Source: CAVSJO01 sp963728445 (GTDB taxonomy: Bacteria; Gemmatimonadota; Gemmatimonadetes; Longimicrobiales; RSA9). Taken from it: a stretch of DNA of 64,000 nt. Under the pieces are notes generated by a model, which saw only the letters and a program-made list of their open reading frames with translations, ran no database searches and was not told where the DNA came from. Numbering within the stretch: the stretch's first letter is position 1; the number at the start of each line of letters is the position of its first letter. Both the position numbers and the translations under genes were made by a program. Of this stretch, positions 39,207-48,483 are shown piece by piece. The DNA is taken from positions 1-64,000 of the forward strand of contig CAVSJO010000008.1 of NCBI GenBank assembly GCA_963728445.1, in the 5' to 3' direction.

Positions 39207-40318
39207 GCGAGGGTCTGCACTTCGACGGAGAGCACGGGCGGCAGGTTCTTCGCAACCGCGCTCCAGCTGTCGCCCTCGTCGGCGGAGACGTAGACCTGAC
39301 CGCCGCTCGTGCCGAAGTACACGCCGCAGCGGTCCAGCGAGTCCACGGCCATGGCGTCCCGCAGCACGTTCACGTAGCAGTTGCGCTGCGGCAGCCCCTT
39401 CGAGAGCGGCTCCCACTCGTTCCCGCCCGTCCGGCTCCGGTAGACCCTCAGCTTTCCGTCCGGCGGGTAGTGCTCGGAGTCGCTCTTGATGGGCACGACG
39501 TAGACCGTCTCCGGCTCGTGGGCGTGGACCGCGATGGGGAACCCGAAATCCGATGGCAGATTGCCGGAGACCTCGTGCCAGGACTCGCCGCCGTCGTCGC
39601 TGCGCATCACGTCCCAGTGCTTCTGCATGAACAGCACGTCCGGCCTCGATGGGTGCATCGCGATCCGGTGCACGCAGTGTCCCGTCTCCGCCGCCGGATC
39701 CGGGATGTGCTCGGAGCGCAGGCCCCTGTTGATCGGTCTCCACGTAGCGCCGTCATCGTCCGAGCGGAACGCGCCCGCCGCCGAAATCGCGGTGAACATC
39801 CGCCCCTCGTGCACGGGGTCCAGGAGGATCGTGTGCAGGCACAGCCCGCCGGCGCCGGGGGCCCACGTCGAACCCGTCCCGTGCTCGCGCAGGCCCGACA
39901 GCTCCGTCCAGGTGCGGCCGCCGTCCTTCGACCGGAAGAGCGCGGCGTCCTCCACCCCGGCGAAGACCGTCTCCGGATCCGCCAGGGACGGCTCCAGATG
40001 CCACACGCGGGCGAACTTCCACGGGTGCGGCGTGCCGTCGTACCACTGATGCGTTCCGGGAACGCCGTCATACACGAACTCGTTGCCGACGGGCTCCCAC
40101 GTTCGCCCCCCGTCGTCCGAGCGCTGGATGAGCTGCCCGAACCAGCCGTTCGACTGCGAGGCGTAGATCCGGTCCGGATCCGCCGGCGAGCCCTTCAGGT
40201 GGTACATCTCCCACCCGCCGAAGTGCGGTCCGTCGATCTTCCAGCGCCTGCGTGCGCCGTCCGCCGAGAGAATGAACGCGCCCTTGCGCGTCCCCACCAG
40301 AACCCGAACTCCGCTCAT
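39203..40318 (-). CDS. BNR/WD40-like beta-propeller protein (cytoplasmic)
   Basis: 371 residues from ATG 40318, preceded by AGGAG. There is no signal peptide: the protein begins SGVRVLVGTRKGAFILSADGARRRWKIDG, so it is probably cytoplasmic, unlike the other two BNR proteins here. Repeats: RSDDGGRTWEP, RSKDGGRTWTEL, RSDDDGATWRP, RSDDGGESWHE, RSRTGGNEWEP and SADEGDSWSAV. Conserved-looking blocks GPHFGGWEMYHLKGSPADPDRIYASQ and GVPGTHQWYDGTPHPWKFARVWHLEPS belong to this subgroup. It is translationally coupled to a MoaD-like gene. Enzymatic function is unknown. Confidence 0.85.
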   Translation of the reverse strand: MSGVRVLVGTRKGAFILSADGARRRWKIDGPHFGGWEMYHLKGSPADPDRIYASQSNGWFGQLIQRSDDGGRTWEPVGNEFVYDGVPGTHQWYDGTPHPWKFARVWHLEPSLADPETVFAGVEDAALFRSKDGGRTWTELSGLREHGTGSTWAPGAGGLCLHTILLDPVHEGRMFTAISAAGAFRSDDDGATWRPINRGLRSEHIPDPAAETGHCVHRIAMHPSRPDVLFMQKHWDVMRSDDGGESWHEVSGNLPSDFGFPIAVHAHEPETVYVVPIKSDSEHYPPDGKLRVYRSRTGGNEWEPLSKGLPQRNCYVNVLRDAMAVDSLDRCGVYFGTSGGQVYVSADEGDSWSAVAKNLPPVLSVEVQTLA

Positions 40319-40386
40319 ATGCGCCGCTCCTGATGATCCCAACGCGCTCGGTCCGGGCGGACGCCCAGCCGTCGCAATCCGGCCCT

Positions 40387-40416
40387 TCTATATGATGATT
40401 CACCATCCGCACGCAA
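40387..40416 (-). promoter_or_regulatory. Candidate promoter of the BNR-MoaD operon
   Basis: Minus strand TTGCGT (-35), 18 bases, TATAGA (-10), about 70 bases before the ATG at 40318. Moderate match only. Confidence 0.4.
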
Positions 40417-40552
40417 TGGATTCGTGGGGGACAGCCCGCTCCCATCCGGCGGTTGCCGACCCGCACCCCGCCGCCCATGTTCCGGCTCTCACCGTGCGCG
40501 CTCGCCGTGCCCTACCGGGAGACGCACGCACCGCCGCGAACACGGAGGACCG

Positions 40553-42100
40553 ATGAGACTCCTTGCCCCCGCCGTCGCACTGCTCCTCGCCATGGCCCCC
40601 GTGGCGGCTTCCGCCCAGCAGGATTCCGCCCGGTCGCCCGCGCCCCCGAAGACCGCGGACGCAAAGCCGGCTCATACGGTGACGCACCACACCGCCACGA
40701 TCGGCGGCCAGCGCGTCGACTACGAGGCGACGCTCGGCAGCATCATCCTGCGCGACGACGAAGGGAATCCGACCGCCGAGGTCTGGTACACCGCCTACAC
40801 CCGCACGGGCGCTGGAGACGGCGCCCGGCGGCCGGTCACGTTCGCCTACAATGGCGGCCCCGGCTCGTCCTCCGTCTGGCTGCACATGGGCGCCCTCGGA
40901 CCCCGCCGCATCGCCACCGCCGACACCGTCCATGCACCGCCGCCGCCGTACACCCTGGTCGACAACCCGTACAGCATCGTGGACGTCACGGACCTCGTCA
41001 TGATCGACCCCGTCGGGACGGGCTTCAGCAGGCCGCTGGGCAAGGCGACCGGCAAGGACTTCTGGGGCGTCGATCAGGACGCCCGCTCCCTCGGCCAGTT
41101 CGTGACCCGCTGGCTCAGCGAGAACGGGCGGTGGAATTCGCCCCGCTACCTGCTCGGCGAGAGCTATGGGACCACCCGCTCCGCAGCACTCGGCGCCTAC
41201 CTCCAGGATCGGGAGAACGTCGACCTGAACGGGATCATCCTGCTCTCCTCCGTGCTCGAGTTTTCGACGATCTCGTTCAACCCGGGCAACGACCTGCCCT
41301 ACATGCTCTACCTGCCGTCGTATGCCGCCGTCGCCTGGTACCACGACGCGCTGCCGGACCGGCCCGCCGAGCTCGAGCCCTTCCTGCGCGAGGTCCAGCA
41401 GTTCGCACTCGGCGACTACGCACGCGCGCTACTCGCCGGCGGACGCCTCGAGGACGCCGAGCGGAGCTCCATCCTCGACCGACTCCACAGGTACACGGGC
41501 CTCAGCAGGGACTACCTCGACCGAGCCGACATGCGCGTCCTCGCCCCCGAATTCGAGCAGGAGCTCATGCGGGAACACGGACTCACGGTGGGCCGGCTCG
41601 ACGCCCGCTTCACCGGCCCCACACTGGACCCGATGTCCCAGTTCGCCTCCTACGACCCCCAGTCCTCGGCCGTCAGCTCGGCATACACGTCCGCCATCAA
41701 CAGCTACCTCCGCCAGGAGCTCGGCTACAAGGGAGACCGCCCGTACACCATCAGCGGGAACGTGAATCCGTGGGACTGGACCCACGGACGCAGCTTCGGC
41801 TGGCCCGGGTACACGAACGTCGCCCAGGACCTCGCCCAGACGATGAAGGAGAACCCGACCCTGCACGTCATGCTGAACAGCGGCTACTACGATCTGGCCA
41901 CGCCGTACTTCGCCGCAGACTACACGATGGACCACCTGGACATCCCGGCGCAGCTCCGCTCCAACCTGGAAACGAAGTACTACGGCGCCGGCCACATGAT
42001 GTACCTGTACGAGCCTTCGCTCGCGAAACTGAAGGAGAACATCGCGGACTTCATCCGGAAGACGTCGGCGGTCAGACCGGCCGCCTCAGGAACCCACTGA
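40553..42100 (+). CDS. Secreted S10-family serine carboxypeptidase-like protein
   Basis: 515 residues from ATG 40553, with GGAGG upstream and a signal peptide (LLAPAVALLLAMAPVAASAQ). Features of the family: FAYNGGPGSSSVWLHMGALGPRR (oxyanion hole), IDPVGTGFSRP, the nucleophile elbow LLGESYGTTRS (Ser204), Asp in NSGYYDLATPYFA and His in YGAGHMMY. It should release C-terminal residues from peptides at the cell surface or outside. Proteobacterial and Gemmatimonadota members of this size are common. It fits the peptidase-rich content of the window. Confidence 0.92.
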   Translation: MRLLAPAVALLLAMAPVAASAQQDSARSPAPPKTADAKPAHTVTHHTATIGGQRVDYEATLGSIILRDDEGNPTAEVWYTAYTRTGAGDGARRPVTFAYNGGPGSSSVWLHMGALGPRRIATADTVHAPPPPYTLVDNPYSIVDVTDLVMIDPVGTGFSRPLGKATGKDFWGVDQDARSLGQFVTRWLSENGRWNSPRYLLGESYGTTRSAALGAYLQDRENVDLNGIILLSSVLEFSTISFNPGNDLPYMLYLPSYAAVAWYHDALPDRPAELEPFLREVQQFALGDYARALLAGGRLEDAERSSILDRLHRYTGLSRDYLDRADMRVLAPEFEQELMREHGLTVGRLDARFTGPTLDPMSQFASYDPQSSAVSSAYTSAINSYLRQELGYKGDRPYTISGNVNPWDWTHGRSFGWPGYTNVAQDLAQTMKENPTLHVMLNSGYYDLATPYFAADYTMDHLDIPAQLRSNLETKYYGAGHMMYLYEPSLAKLKENIADFIRKTSAVRPAASGTH

Positions 42101-42214
42101 GGGGAGATGCCGGCAGTCGTCGGGGCGTGAGGGCGTTCCGGCGCGCCGTGGTTCCGATCGGCCGCCCTGCCAGGATGCGGGGCGGCTGCCGCGGGAGGGA
42201 CTCGGGGAGGGACC

Positions 42215-42454
42215 TCAGCTTCGCGGGGGCGCGTTGTCCTTGTAGCGGTATGTGATGCGGCCCCGGGACAGGTCGTACGGGGACAGCTCCAGCGCAACCC
42301 GATCGCCCTGCAGCACCCGGATCCGGAACTTCGACATCTTGCCGCTGGCGTACGCCAGCACCTCGTGCCCGTTCTCCAGCTCGACCCGGAAGTTCTGATC
42401 GGGGAGCACCTCCGTCACCACGCCTTCCATCTTGATCGCTTCCTGCTTCGCCAT
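42215..42454 (-). CDS. infA: Translation initiation factor IF-1
   Basis: 79 residues, with AGGAG before ATG 42454. S1/OB-fold sequence MAKQEAIKMEGVVTEVLPDQNFRVELENGHEVLAYASGKM is typical, followed by RIRVLQGDRVALELSPYDLSRGRITYRYK. It binds the ribosomal A site with IF-2 and IF-3. It is alone here, without the rpmJ/rpsM neighbours seen in many genomes. A C-terminal DNAPPRS tail extends past the usual end. Confidence 0.96.
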   Translation of the reverse strand: MAKQEAIKMEGVVTEVLPDQNFRVELENGHEVLAYASGKMSKFRIRVLQGDRVALELSPYDLSRGRITYRYKDNAPPRS

Positions 42455-42559
42455 ACGGTCTCCTGTCCTCTGTTCAAAAACGAATCGCCCCCGGCGCGAG
42501 CGTCTGCGGGCGCGCGCTGCCGCGGGGCGAAAGGCGCCGGTTTCAGCCGGCAGACAATC

Positions 42560-42567
42560 GTTATAAT
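42560..42567. promoter_or_regulatory. TATAAT/TATAAC -10-like element between infA and ada
   Basis: The sequence GTTATAAT gives a perfect TATAAT on the plus strand and TATAAC on the minus strand. On the minus strand TTCTGC lies 17 bases upstream. It may serve infA, ada or both. Confidence 0.4.
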
Positions 42568-42668
42568 CTAACGAAATCAGGGGCAGAACGCCACCATTTC
42601 GAACCCGCCGGAGTTTGGTGTCGCCTTTCCGGTAGAGAGGGCGACGTCGCCTCCGCTATATTCCGGCC

Positions 42669-43754
42669 ATGACACCGCGCACGATGCCTCCGCCGAACGC
42701 CATGTGGGACGCCGCGCGCAGCCGGGACCGCGCCTTCGACGGGCTGTTCTGGTTCGCCGTACGCACGACCGGGATCTTCTGCCGTCCGTCGTGCCCGGCC
42801 CGCAGACCGCGAAGGGAGAACGTGAGGTTCTACCCGAGCGCCGGGGACGCCCTGCGCGACGGCTTCCGACCCTGCCGCCGCTGCCGCCCCCTCGAGCCGC
42901 CCGGCGGGGCGCCGTCCTGGCTCCGGCCGCTGCTCGCGGACCTGGATTCGGACGCGCGCCGCCGCTGGCGGGACCGGGACCTGCGCGCGCGTGGCCTCGA
43001 CCCCGCTCGCGTGCGGCGCTGGTTCAAGCGAAACCACCACATGACGTTTCATGCATACCAGCGTGCCCGGCGGGTCGGGAGCGCGCTGCGCCACCTTTCC
43101 GACGGAGGCAGCGTGACGGAAACCGCATTCGAGCACGGATGGGAGTCCCTCTCCGCGTTCCAGGAGGCAGTGCGTGGCCTCACGGGACTGGCGCCGCATC
43201 AGGCCCGCGCCTCCCGGGTCGTCGAGCTCACGCGCATCGAGACCCCCCTCGGCCCGATGCTGGCGGGCGCGGACGACGAAGCGCTGCGGCTCCTGGAGTT
43301 CACGGATCGACGCATGCTCGAGACGCAGCTCCGCCGCCTCCAGCGCCGCCTCGGCTGTGCCCTGGTGCCCGGCGACGGAGCGATCCTCGCGGATACGGCC
43401 GCCCAGCTCGGGGAGTACTTCGACGGGCAACGCCGGGAGTTCACGATCCCCGTCGCGCCCGCCGGAACCGAGTTCCAGCAGGACGTGTGGCGCGAGCTCC
43501 GCGCGATCCCGTACGGCCGCACCCGCTCGTACGGCGAGCAGGCCGCAGCCATGGGGCGCCCGGAAGCGGTGCGCGCCGTCGCCCGGGCGAACGGCGACAA
43601 CCCCGTCGCAGTGATCGTCCCGTGTCACAGGGTCATCGGGGCCGACGGCTCCCTTACCGGCTACGGCGGCGGCCTATGGCGCAAGCAGTGGCTCCTCGAG
43701 CTCGAGTCCCGCCACGCGGGCCTGGACGTCACGCCTCTCGGGGGCGACGCCTGA
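42669..43754 (+). CDS. ada: Bifunctional methylated-DNA repair protein and regulator Ada
   Basis: 361 residues. The N-terminal zinc domain has Cys38, Cys42, Cys69 and Cys72 (GIFCRPSCPARRP ... FRPCRRCRP), the same numbering as E. coli Ada. An AraC-type helix-turn-helix follows (RRWFKRNHHMTFHAYQRARRVGSALRHL...SVTETAFEHGWESLSAFQEAVRGLTG), then the O6-methylguanine methyltransferase domain with PCHRV (Cys319) and GYGGGLWRKQWLLELE. It should repair alkylated DNA and, when methylated, activate the adaptive response. A GCGACGTCGC palindrome and a TATATT sequence lie just upstream, close enough to the ATG for a nearly leaderless transcript. Confidence 0.95.
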   Translation: MTPRTMPPPNAMWDAARSRDRAFDGLFWFAVRTTGIFCRPSCPARRPRRENVRFYPSAGDALRDGFRPCRRCRPLEPPGGAPSWLRPLLADLDSDARRRWRDRDLRARGLDPARVRRWFKRNHHMTFHAYQRARRVGSALRHLSDGGSVTETAFEHGWESLSAFQEAVRGLTGLAPHQARASRVVELTRIETPLGPMLAGADDEALRLLEFTDRRMLETQLRRLQRRLGCALVPGDGAILADTAAQLGEYFDGQRREFTIPVAPAGTEFQQDVWRELRAIPYGRTRSYGEQAAAMGRPEAVRAVARANGDNPVAVIVPCHRVIGADGSLTGYGGGLWRKQWLLELESRHAGLDVTPLGGDA

Positions 43755-43888
43755 GCCCACCGGGAGGTCGCTGACAGTTCGCGCGGCGGCCACCGCCGAT
43801 CCGTCGTGGCCTGCGCCCGTTGCCACGGCCTGCCGCGCGGGCGCATCTTCACGCCCGGACTTCCAGACTCCGCAAACGGGACGAACGC

Positions 43889-44692
43889 ATGCTCACCGAC
43901 ATCGGCGTATATCATCCGCAGATCGTGCACTTCGTCATCGCCCTGCTCATCGTGGGCGTGGCGTTCCGGCTCGTCTCCCTCTCGCCATGGATGAAGTTCA
44001 CCAATCCCGCCGCCACGACGCTGATCGTGTGCGGCACCATCGCCGCAGTCATCGCGGTGAAGTCCGGCGCGCAGGCCCACGGCCCGGTGGAACGCATACC
44101 GGGCGCCCGTCAGGCCGTGCAGGAGCACGAGGAGTGGGGGGAGCGAACCCGGGACATCTTCCTGGTCGTGTCCCTCCTCGAGATCGGCGCCCTCGTCCTG
44201 GCGAACCGGACGTCGAAGCTCAAGCTGGCGAAGGGGATCCGCGTCGCATCGGCGCTCGTGGGGCTGGCGGGGCTGTACGCGGTCTACGAGACGGGGGAGC
44301 ACGGCGGGCGGCTCGTCTACACCTACGCCGGCGGCGTCGGCACCCGTTCCGGCGACCCCCGTGACGTGCAGAACCTGCTCGTGGCCGGCCTGTACAACGA
44401 GGCCATGACCGCCCGCCAGAGCGGCGATCACGTTCGTGCAGCCGAGCTGATCGACCAGCTCGCGGCGCTGCGGCCCGACGACCCGTCGACCCGCATGCTC
44501 CGCATCCAGTCCCGCATCGAGGACCGGAACGACCCGCGCGGCGCCCTGCAGACCCTCGACAGCATCACGGCGAACGCGGGCGATGACCGGTTCCTGCGCT
44601 TCCAGTCGGCCCGCCTGCGGGCGAGCGCCTACGAAAAGCTTGGGATGAAGGACTCCGCGCAGGCCATCATGGAGGGATTGCGCCGGCGCTGA
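43889..44692 (+). CDS. DUF2231 membrane protein with C-terminal TPR-like region
   Basis: 267 residues from ATG 43889 (LTDIGVYHPQIVHFVIALL). Four membrane helices at about 10-30, 38-58, 88-110 and 118-138 carry the DUF2231 pattern: YHPQIVHFVIALLIVGVAF, two conserved His after the first helix start, and LYAVYETGEHGGRLVYTYAGGVG. The remaining about 115 residues are helical, TPR-like (LVAGLYNEAMTARQSGDHVRAAELIDQLAALRPDDPSTRMLRIQ; RASAYEKLGMKDSAQAIM). DUF2231 proteins are uncharacterised and sometimes contain heme-ligand-like His. No operon partner. Confidence 0.82.
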   Translation: MLTDIGVYHPQIVHFVIALLIVGVAFRLVSLSPWMKFTNPAATTLIVCGTIAAVIAVKSGAQAHGPVERIPGARQAVQEHEEWGERTRDIFLVVSLLEIGALVLANRTSKLKLAKGIRVASALVGLAGLYAVYETGEHGGRLVYTYAGGVGTRSGDPRDVQNLLVAGLYNEAMTARQSGDHVRAAELIDQLAALRPDDPSTRMLRIQSRIEDRNDPRGALQTLDSITANAGDDRFLRFQSARLRASAYEKLGMKDSAQAIMEGLRRR

Positions 44693-44778
44693 CGGCGGGG
44701 GGTGTGCCGGGGCCGGGCGTCATAATCAAATGTTGGAGCGGGCCGCGGCGCAAGAGGTTGTGCGAGCTGCACGGCGGC

Positions 44779-46704
44779 TCAGCCGGCGCCCGCGCGTTCC
44801 TGCCGCTCGCCGTCGGCCGCGACCGCCAGCCGGAGCGAGAAGCGCGAGCCCGTGCCCTGCTCACTCTCCACGACGATGTCGCCCCCCATCATGCGGGCGA
44901 GACGCCGGCTGATCGCCAGGCCGAGCCCCACCCCGCCGTGCGAGCGCGTGTAGCCGCGCTCGACCTGCACGAACGGTTCGAAGACCTCCTGCATGCGATC
45001 GCGCGCGATGCCGATACCGGTGTCTTCCACGTCGAACCGGATGGATTCGCCCGAGGCATGGTCCGGCTCCCCGTTCTCGATTTCCCACGAGACGGTGATC
45101 CTGCCGCCCGCCGGAGTGAACTTCACCGCGTTCGTGAGGAGATTGATCAGGATCTGGTCGACCCGCTGCGAATCGCCGCGGTACCGGCCGCTCTCCCGGG
45201 GCTGTGCGCCGCGGACGACCTCGACTCCCTTGCGCTCGGCCTCGGGCCCGACGACGGCCAGTGCGGAATCGAGGGACGTCGCGGCGCTTCCCTCGGACTC
45301 GCGGTACTGGAGGCGGCCGGACTCGATGCTGGAGAGGTCGAGGACGTCGTCCACCAGCGAAACCAGGTGCCGGCCGCTCGCGCGAATTCGGCCTATCTGC
45401 TTGCGCTGATCCTCCGTCAGGGGCCCCGGCAGCTCGAGCTGGAGCAGGTCTGCATAGCCGATGATGGCGTTGATGGGCGTTCGGATCTCGTGGCTCATGG
45501 TCGCCAGGAAATCGGACTTGGCCCGGCTGGCCCGTTCCGCCTCCTCCCGGGCCTGATCCGCCTCTGCCATGGCGCCCGTGAGCTGGGCGTTCGCGCCTTC
45601 CAGCTCGGAGGCCAGAGAGCGAGCGGATTCGTACTGCTGCCGCAGCGCCTCGTGCGTCGACTCCACCTCTCCGGCCATGGCGCTGAAGGCGCGGGCAAGG
45701 AACCCGAGTTCGTCGGTGCGATCGGTCTCCACTCGGCGATGGTAGTCACCCGCGGCCAGATCGGCCGCGGCCCCGCTCAGCTCCCGAAGAGGCACCGTGA
45801 TGCGACGGCTCACGATCCAGGCGCCGAGCGCTCCGAGCAGGGTCAGGATCAGGGCTGCGACCATCAGCCGCCGGACGAACGTGGCAGGGCGGGCGAGGAC
45901 GTCGGTCATGGGCACGCCCGCGACGATGGCCCACGGCGAAATGCTCGTGCGCGCGGCGCGGGCCATGAACGGTTCGCCGCCAGCCCCGATGAACCCGGTG
46001 AGGGTCGAGTCGGCGGCGGGCCTCGGTGGTGCTGTCACGCTCCCGCCGAGGGAGACCCACGGGCCTCCCGGGTCGACGAAGTAGACATCCGCCCTGAGTC
46101 CGATCAGATCCCCGATCTGCTCGGCCGCCCGGGGACTGCCCACCGCGCGGAGTTGGGCCAGCGAGCCGATCCGCTGTCCGCCCGCGACGACGGGAACGTC
46201 GAACCACGTATAGGCCCGCCCGTTCACGACGACCATGTCGCTGTAGCCGCCCTTTTCAGGGATCCTGCCGGCGGACCGCGCGGCGTGGACCAGCGAGTCG
46301 CTCCACCCATCGGGGTACTGGCCGAGTCGGCCGAGAGCCTGTCGCTCCGGGCTCCACACCTCGATCGGGAGAAGGCTGTCCGTAGGCTGTCGCAGGCGAT
46401 GGAGAGCGTCCTGCAGCGCGGCCGTGTCCACAGGAAGTCCACGCAGCGCGGCGCGCACGGGGGGCGTCGAGGCGACCTCGGTGAACAACTCGATCCGCGC
46501 CTCGGCGCCGGTCCGGACGATGTCGGCGAGGCGCGAGGTGACGCGCTCGAGGCGCTCCTGGTTCGCGAGCAGGGCAGCGCCGCGGACCTCCCGGTAGGCG
46601 AGGATCGACCCCACCACGAGGAGAGCCAGCAGCAGCGACAGCATGAGGAGCGGCAGCTTCGTCTCGAGAGACAGGCCGCGGCGTTCGCTTGCAGAAGCGT
46701 TCAT
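44779..46704 (-). CDS. Membrane sensor histidine kinase with dCache-like input
   Basis: 641 residues. Two membrane segments (about 16-38 and 285-308) enclose a periplasmic sensor of about 245 residues (EVASTPPVRAALRGLP...). HAMP (ITVPLRELSGAAADLAAGDYHRRVE), a coiled linker, HisKA with the phospho-acceptor His in TMSHEIRTPINAIIGY, and HATPase (N-box LINLLTNAVKF, G1 FDVEDTGIGIARDR, G2 HGGVGLGLAISRRLARMM) follow. No receiver domain and no adjacent response regulator, so it is an orphan kinase. A good promoter (TTGACC-N17-TACCAT) lies just upstream. Confidence 0.93.
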   Translation of the reverse strand: MNASASERRGLSLETKLPLLMLSLLLALLVVGSILAYREVRGAALLANQERLERVTSRLADIVRTGAEARIELFTEVASTPPVRAALRGLPVDTAALQDALHRLRQPTDSLLPIEVWSPERQALGRLGQYPDGWSDSLVHAARSAGRIPEKGGYSDMVVVNGRAYTWFDVPVVAGGQRIGSLAQLRAVGSPRAAEQIGDLIGLRADVYFVDPGGPWVSLGGSVTAPPRPAADSTLTGFIGAGGEPFMARAARTSISPWAIVAGVPMTDVLARPATFVRRLMVAALILTLLGALGAWIVSRRITVPLRELSGAAADLAAGDYHRRVETDRTDELGFLARAFSAMAGEVESTHEALRQQYESARSLASELEGANAQLTGAMAEADQAREEAERASRAKSDFLATMSHEIRTPINAIIGYADLLQLELPGPLTEDQRKQIGRIRASGRHLVSLVDDVLDLSSIESGRLQYRESEGSAATSLDSALAVVGPEAERKGVEVVRGAQPRESGRYRGDSQRVDQILINLLTNAVKFTPAGGRITVSWEIENGEPDHASGESIRFDVEDTGIGIARDRMQEVFEPFVQVERGYTRSHGGVGLGLAISRRLARMMGGDIVVESEQGTGSRFSLRLAVAADGERQERAGAG

Positions 46705-46733
46705 CGGTTACTCAGGCAGGAATTTCTGCGCGC

Positions 46734-46762
46734 ATGGTATCCCATGCCCACGGTGCGGTCAA
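46734..46762 (-). promoter_or_regulatory. Promoter of the sensor kinase gene
   Basis: Minus strand TTGACC (-35), 17 bases, TACCAT (-10), about 30 bases before the ATG at 46704; 5/6 and 4/6 matches to consensus. Confidence 0.6.
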
Positions 46763-46790
46763 TGCGGCCGGGCGGACCCGTGCCCGGCCG

Positions 46791-46820
46791 TTGGCCGACT
46801 CCGTCGGTGCTCCCTACTAT
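46791..46820 (+). promoter_or_regulatory. Promoter of the amidase gene
   Basis: TTGGCC (-35), 18 bases, TACTAT (-10), about 45 bases before the ATG at 46866. It is back to back with the kinase promoter. Confidence 0.55.
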
Positions 46821-46865
46821 GGAGACCGTCCGAGTCGAGGCGTCCCCTCCGCGGAGCCGCATTCC

Positions 46866-48470
46866 ATGCGACGTTCCCCCGTCATCGCCCTCGCCGCGTG
46901 CCTGGTTGCGGCCCCCCTGCCCGAGTCCATGGCCCGCCCACGGGTCGAGGACTTCGATCCCGTCGAGGCGACGATCCCGGAGATTCATGACGCTCTCCGC
47001 ACGGGTCGGGCCACGTGCCACGAAATCGTGGCGGCGTACCTCTCGCGCATCGAGGCCTACGACCGGTCGTCGGGGCTGAACGCCGTGACCGTCACGAACC
47101 CCCGCGCCCTGGCCGTGGCCGACTCCCTCGACCGCGCGCTCCGGCTCGCCGGCGGTCGGAGCGGCGCGAACCGCGCCGCCGCGACGGGCGCCCTCTTCTG
47201 CGTACCGATGCTCGTCAAGGACAACTACGACACCCACGACCTTCCGACGACCGGCGGCTCCATTGCGCTGAAGGACAGCCGGCCCCCGGACGACGCGACG
47301 GTCGTCCGCCGCATCCGCGCCGCGGGTGCGGTGGTCATCGCGAAGACGAACATGGCGGAGTGGGCGTTCAGCCCCCGCCAGACGGTGAGCTCGTCGTACG
47401 GAACGACCGCGAACGCGTACGCCCTGGACCGCGTGCCGGCGGGCTCCAGCGGCGGGACCGCCTCGGGCGTGGCGGCGAGCCTGGGAGCGGCGGGGCTCGG
47501 GACGGACACCGGCAACTCGATCCGCGGGCCGTCCTCGCACCTGGCCCTCTTCGGGATCCGGAGCACGCTCGGGCTCGTGAGCCGTGACGGGATCGTGCCG
47601 CTCTCGTTCGACCGCGACGTGGCCGGCCCGATGACGCGCACGGTCGCCGACGCCGCCCGCATCCTCGGCGTCATCGCCGGCTACGACGCGGCCGACCCGT
47701 ACACCGCTCCGGCGCGGGGCCACCCCGTCCCCGACTACACGGCGTACCTGGACCCGGACGGGCTGCGGGGCGCCCGGGTGGGCGTGCTCCGGGCGCTGGC
47801 GGATCCCGCGGAAAGCGACACGTCCGTGCTCCGCCTGTTCGACGACGCCGTCGCCGACCTGCGTCGCGCCGGGGCCATCGTCGTCGACCCGTTCGTGGTT
47901 CCGCGCCTCGACTCCCTCATGCGGGCGCCGGGCATGTACTGTCAGCGTTTCCGATACGACATGAAGCGGTACCTGGACTCCCGCGGGCCGGCGGCGCCCA
48001 TCCACGACGTGACCGAGGTCCTGGCGACGGGGCAGTACGCCCCGTACGTGGAGGACCGGCTCCGCAATGCCGCGAAGTACCCGGCCGACGTCGCCCCGGG
48101 AGATCGGGATCCGCCGTGCCCGGACTACGCGGAGAATGCACCGCGCCAGGCGTACCTGCGGGCGGTGGTGGCGGCGATGGACTCGGCAGGCGTCGACGTG
48201 GTCGTGTACCCGTCGTGGACGTGGCCGCCGGCGCACCTCGATCGGGCGCGGGAGGAGTACCGCGGGGACAACAGCCAGCTCGTGGCGCCGGCCACCGGCA
48301 TGCCGGCGGCCACGGTCCCCATGGGCTTCTCGTACGGGCGGTTCCCGGCCGGTCTTCAGATCATGGCGAGGCCGTGGGACGAGACGAGGATCTTCAGGGT
48401 CGCGTACGCGTACGAACAGGCGACGCGCCACAGGAGGCCGCCGTCGGGCTTTCCGCCGCTCGAGCCGTAA
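46866..48470 (+). CDS. Secreted amidase (amidase signature family)
   Basis: 534 residues from ATG 46866; signal peptide about 1-23 (VIALAACLVAAPLPESMA). The catalytic Lys is in MLVKDNYDT, the cis-Ser in AGSSGGTASG and the nucleophile Ser in GTDTGNSIRGPSS. The C-terminal half has LRGARVGVLRALADP and VVYPSWTWPPAHL...NSQLVAPATGMPAATVPMGFSYGRFPAGLQIM. It hydrolyses carboxamides; the substrate is unknown. It is a paralogue-level relative of the Tat-type amidase starting at 17093 but diverged, with Sec export. It is divergent from a sensor kinase gene with back-to-back promoters; a functional link is not shown. Confidence 0.9.
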   Translation: MRRSPVIALAACLVAAPLPESMARPRVEDFDPVEATIPEIHDALRTGRATCHEIVAAYLSRIEAYDRSSGLNAVTVTNPRALAVADSLDRALRLAGGRSGANRAAATGALFCVPMLVKDNYDTHDLPTTGGSIALKDSRPPDDATVVRRIRAAGAVVIAKTNMAEWAFSPRQTVSSSYGTTANAYALDRVPAGSSGGTASGVAASLGAAGLGTDTGNSIRGPSSHLALFGIRSTLGLVSRDGIVPLSFDRDVAGPMTRTVADAARILGVIAGYDAADPYTAPARGHPVPDYTAYLDPDGLRGARVGVLRALADPAESDTSVLRLFDDAVADLRRAGAIVVDPFVVPRLDSLMRAPGMYCQRFRYDMKRYLDSRGPAAPIHDVTEVLATGQYAPYVEDRLRNAAKYPADVAPGDRDPPCPDYAENAPRQAYLRAVVAAMDSAGVDVVVYPSWTWPPAHLDRAREEYRGDNSQLVAPATGMPAATVPMGFSYGRFPAGLQIMARPWDETRIFRVAYAYEQATRHRRPPSGFPPLEP

Positions 48471-48483
48471 GCGGGACGAAGCT

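Noticed and set aside
42640..42662. A strong leaderless ada promoter (TATATT seven bases before the ATG)
   Set aside because: No acceptable -35 box lies 16-18 bases upstream, so it is mentioned only as a possibility.
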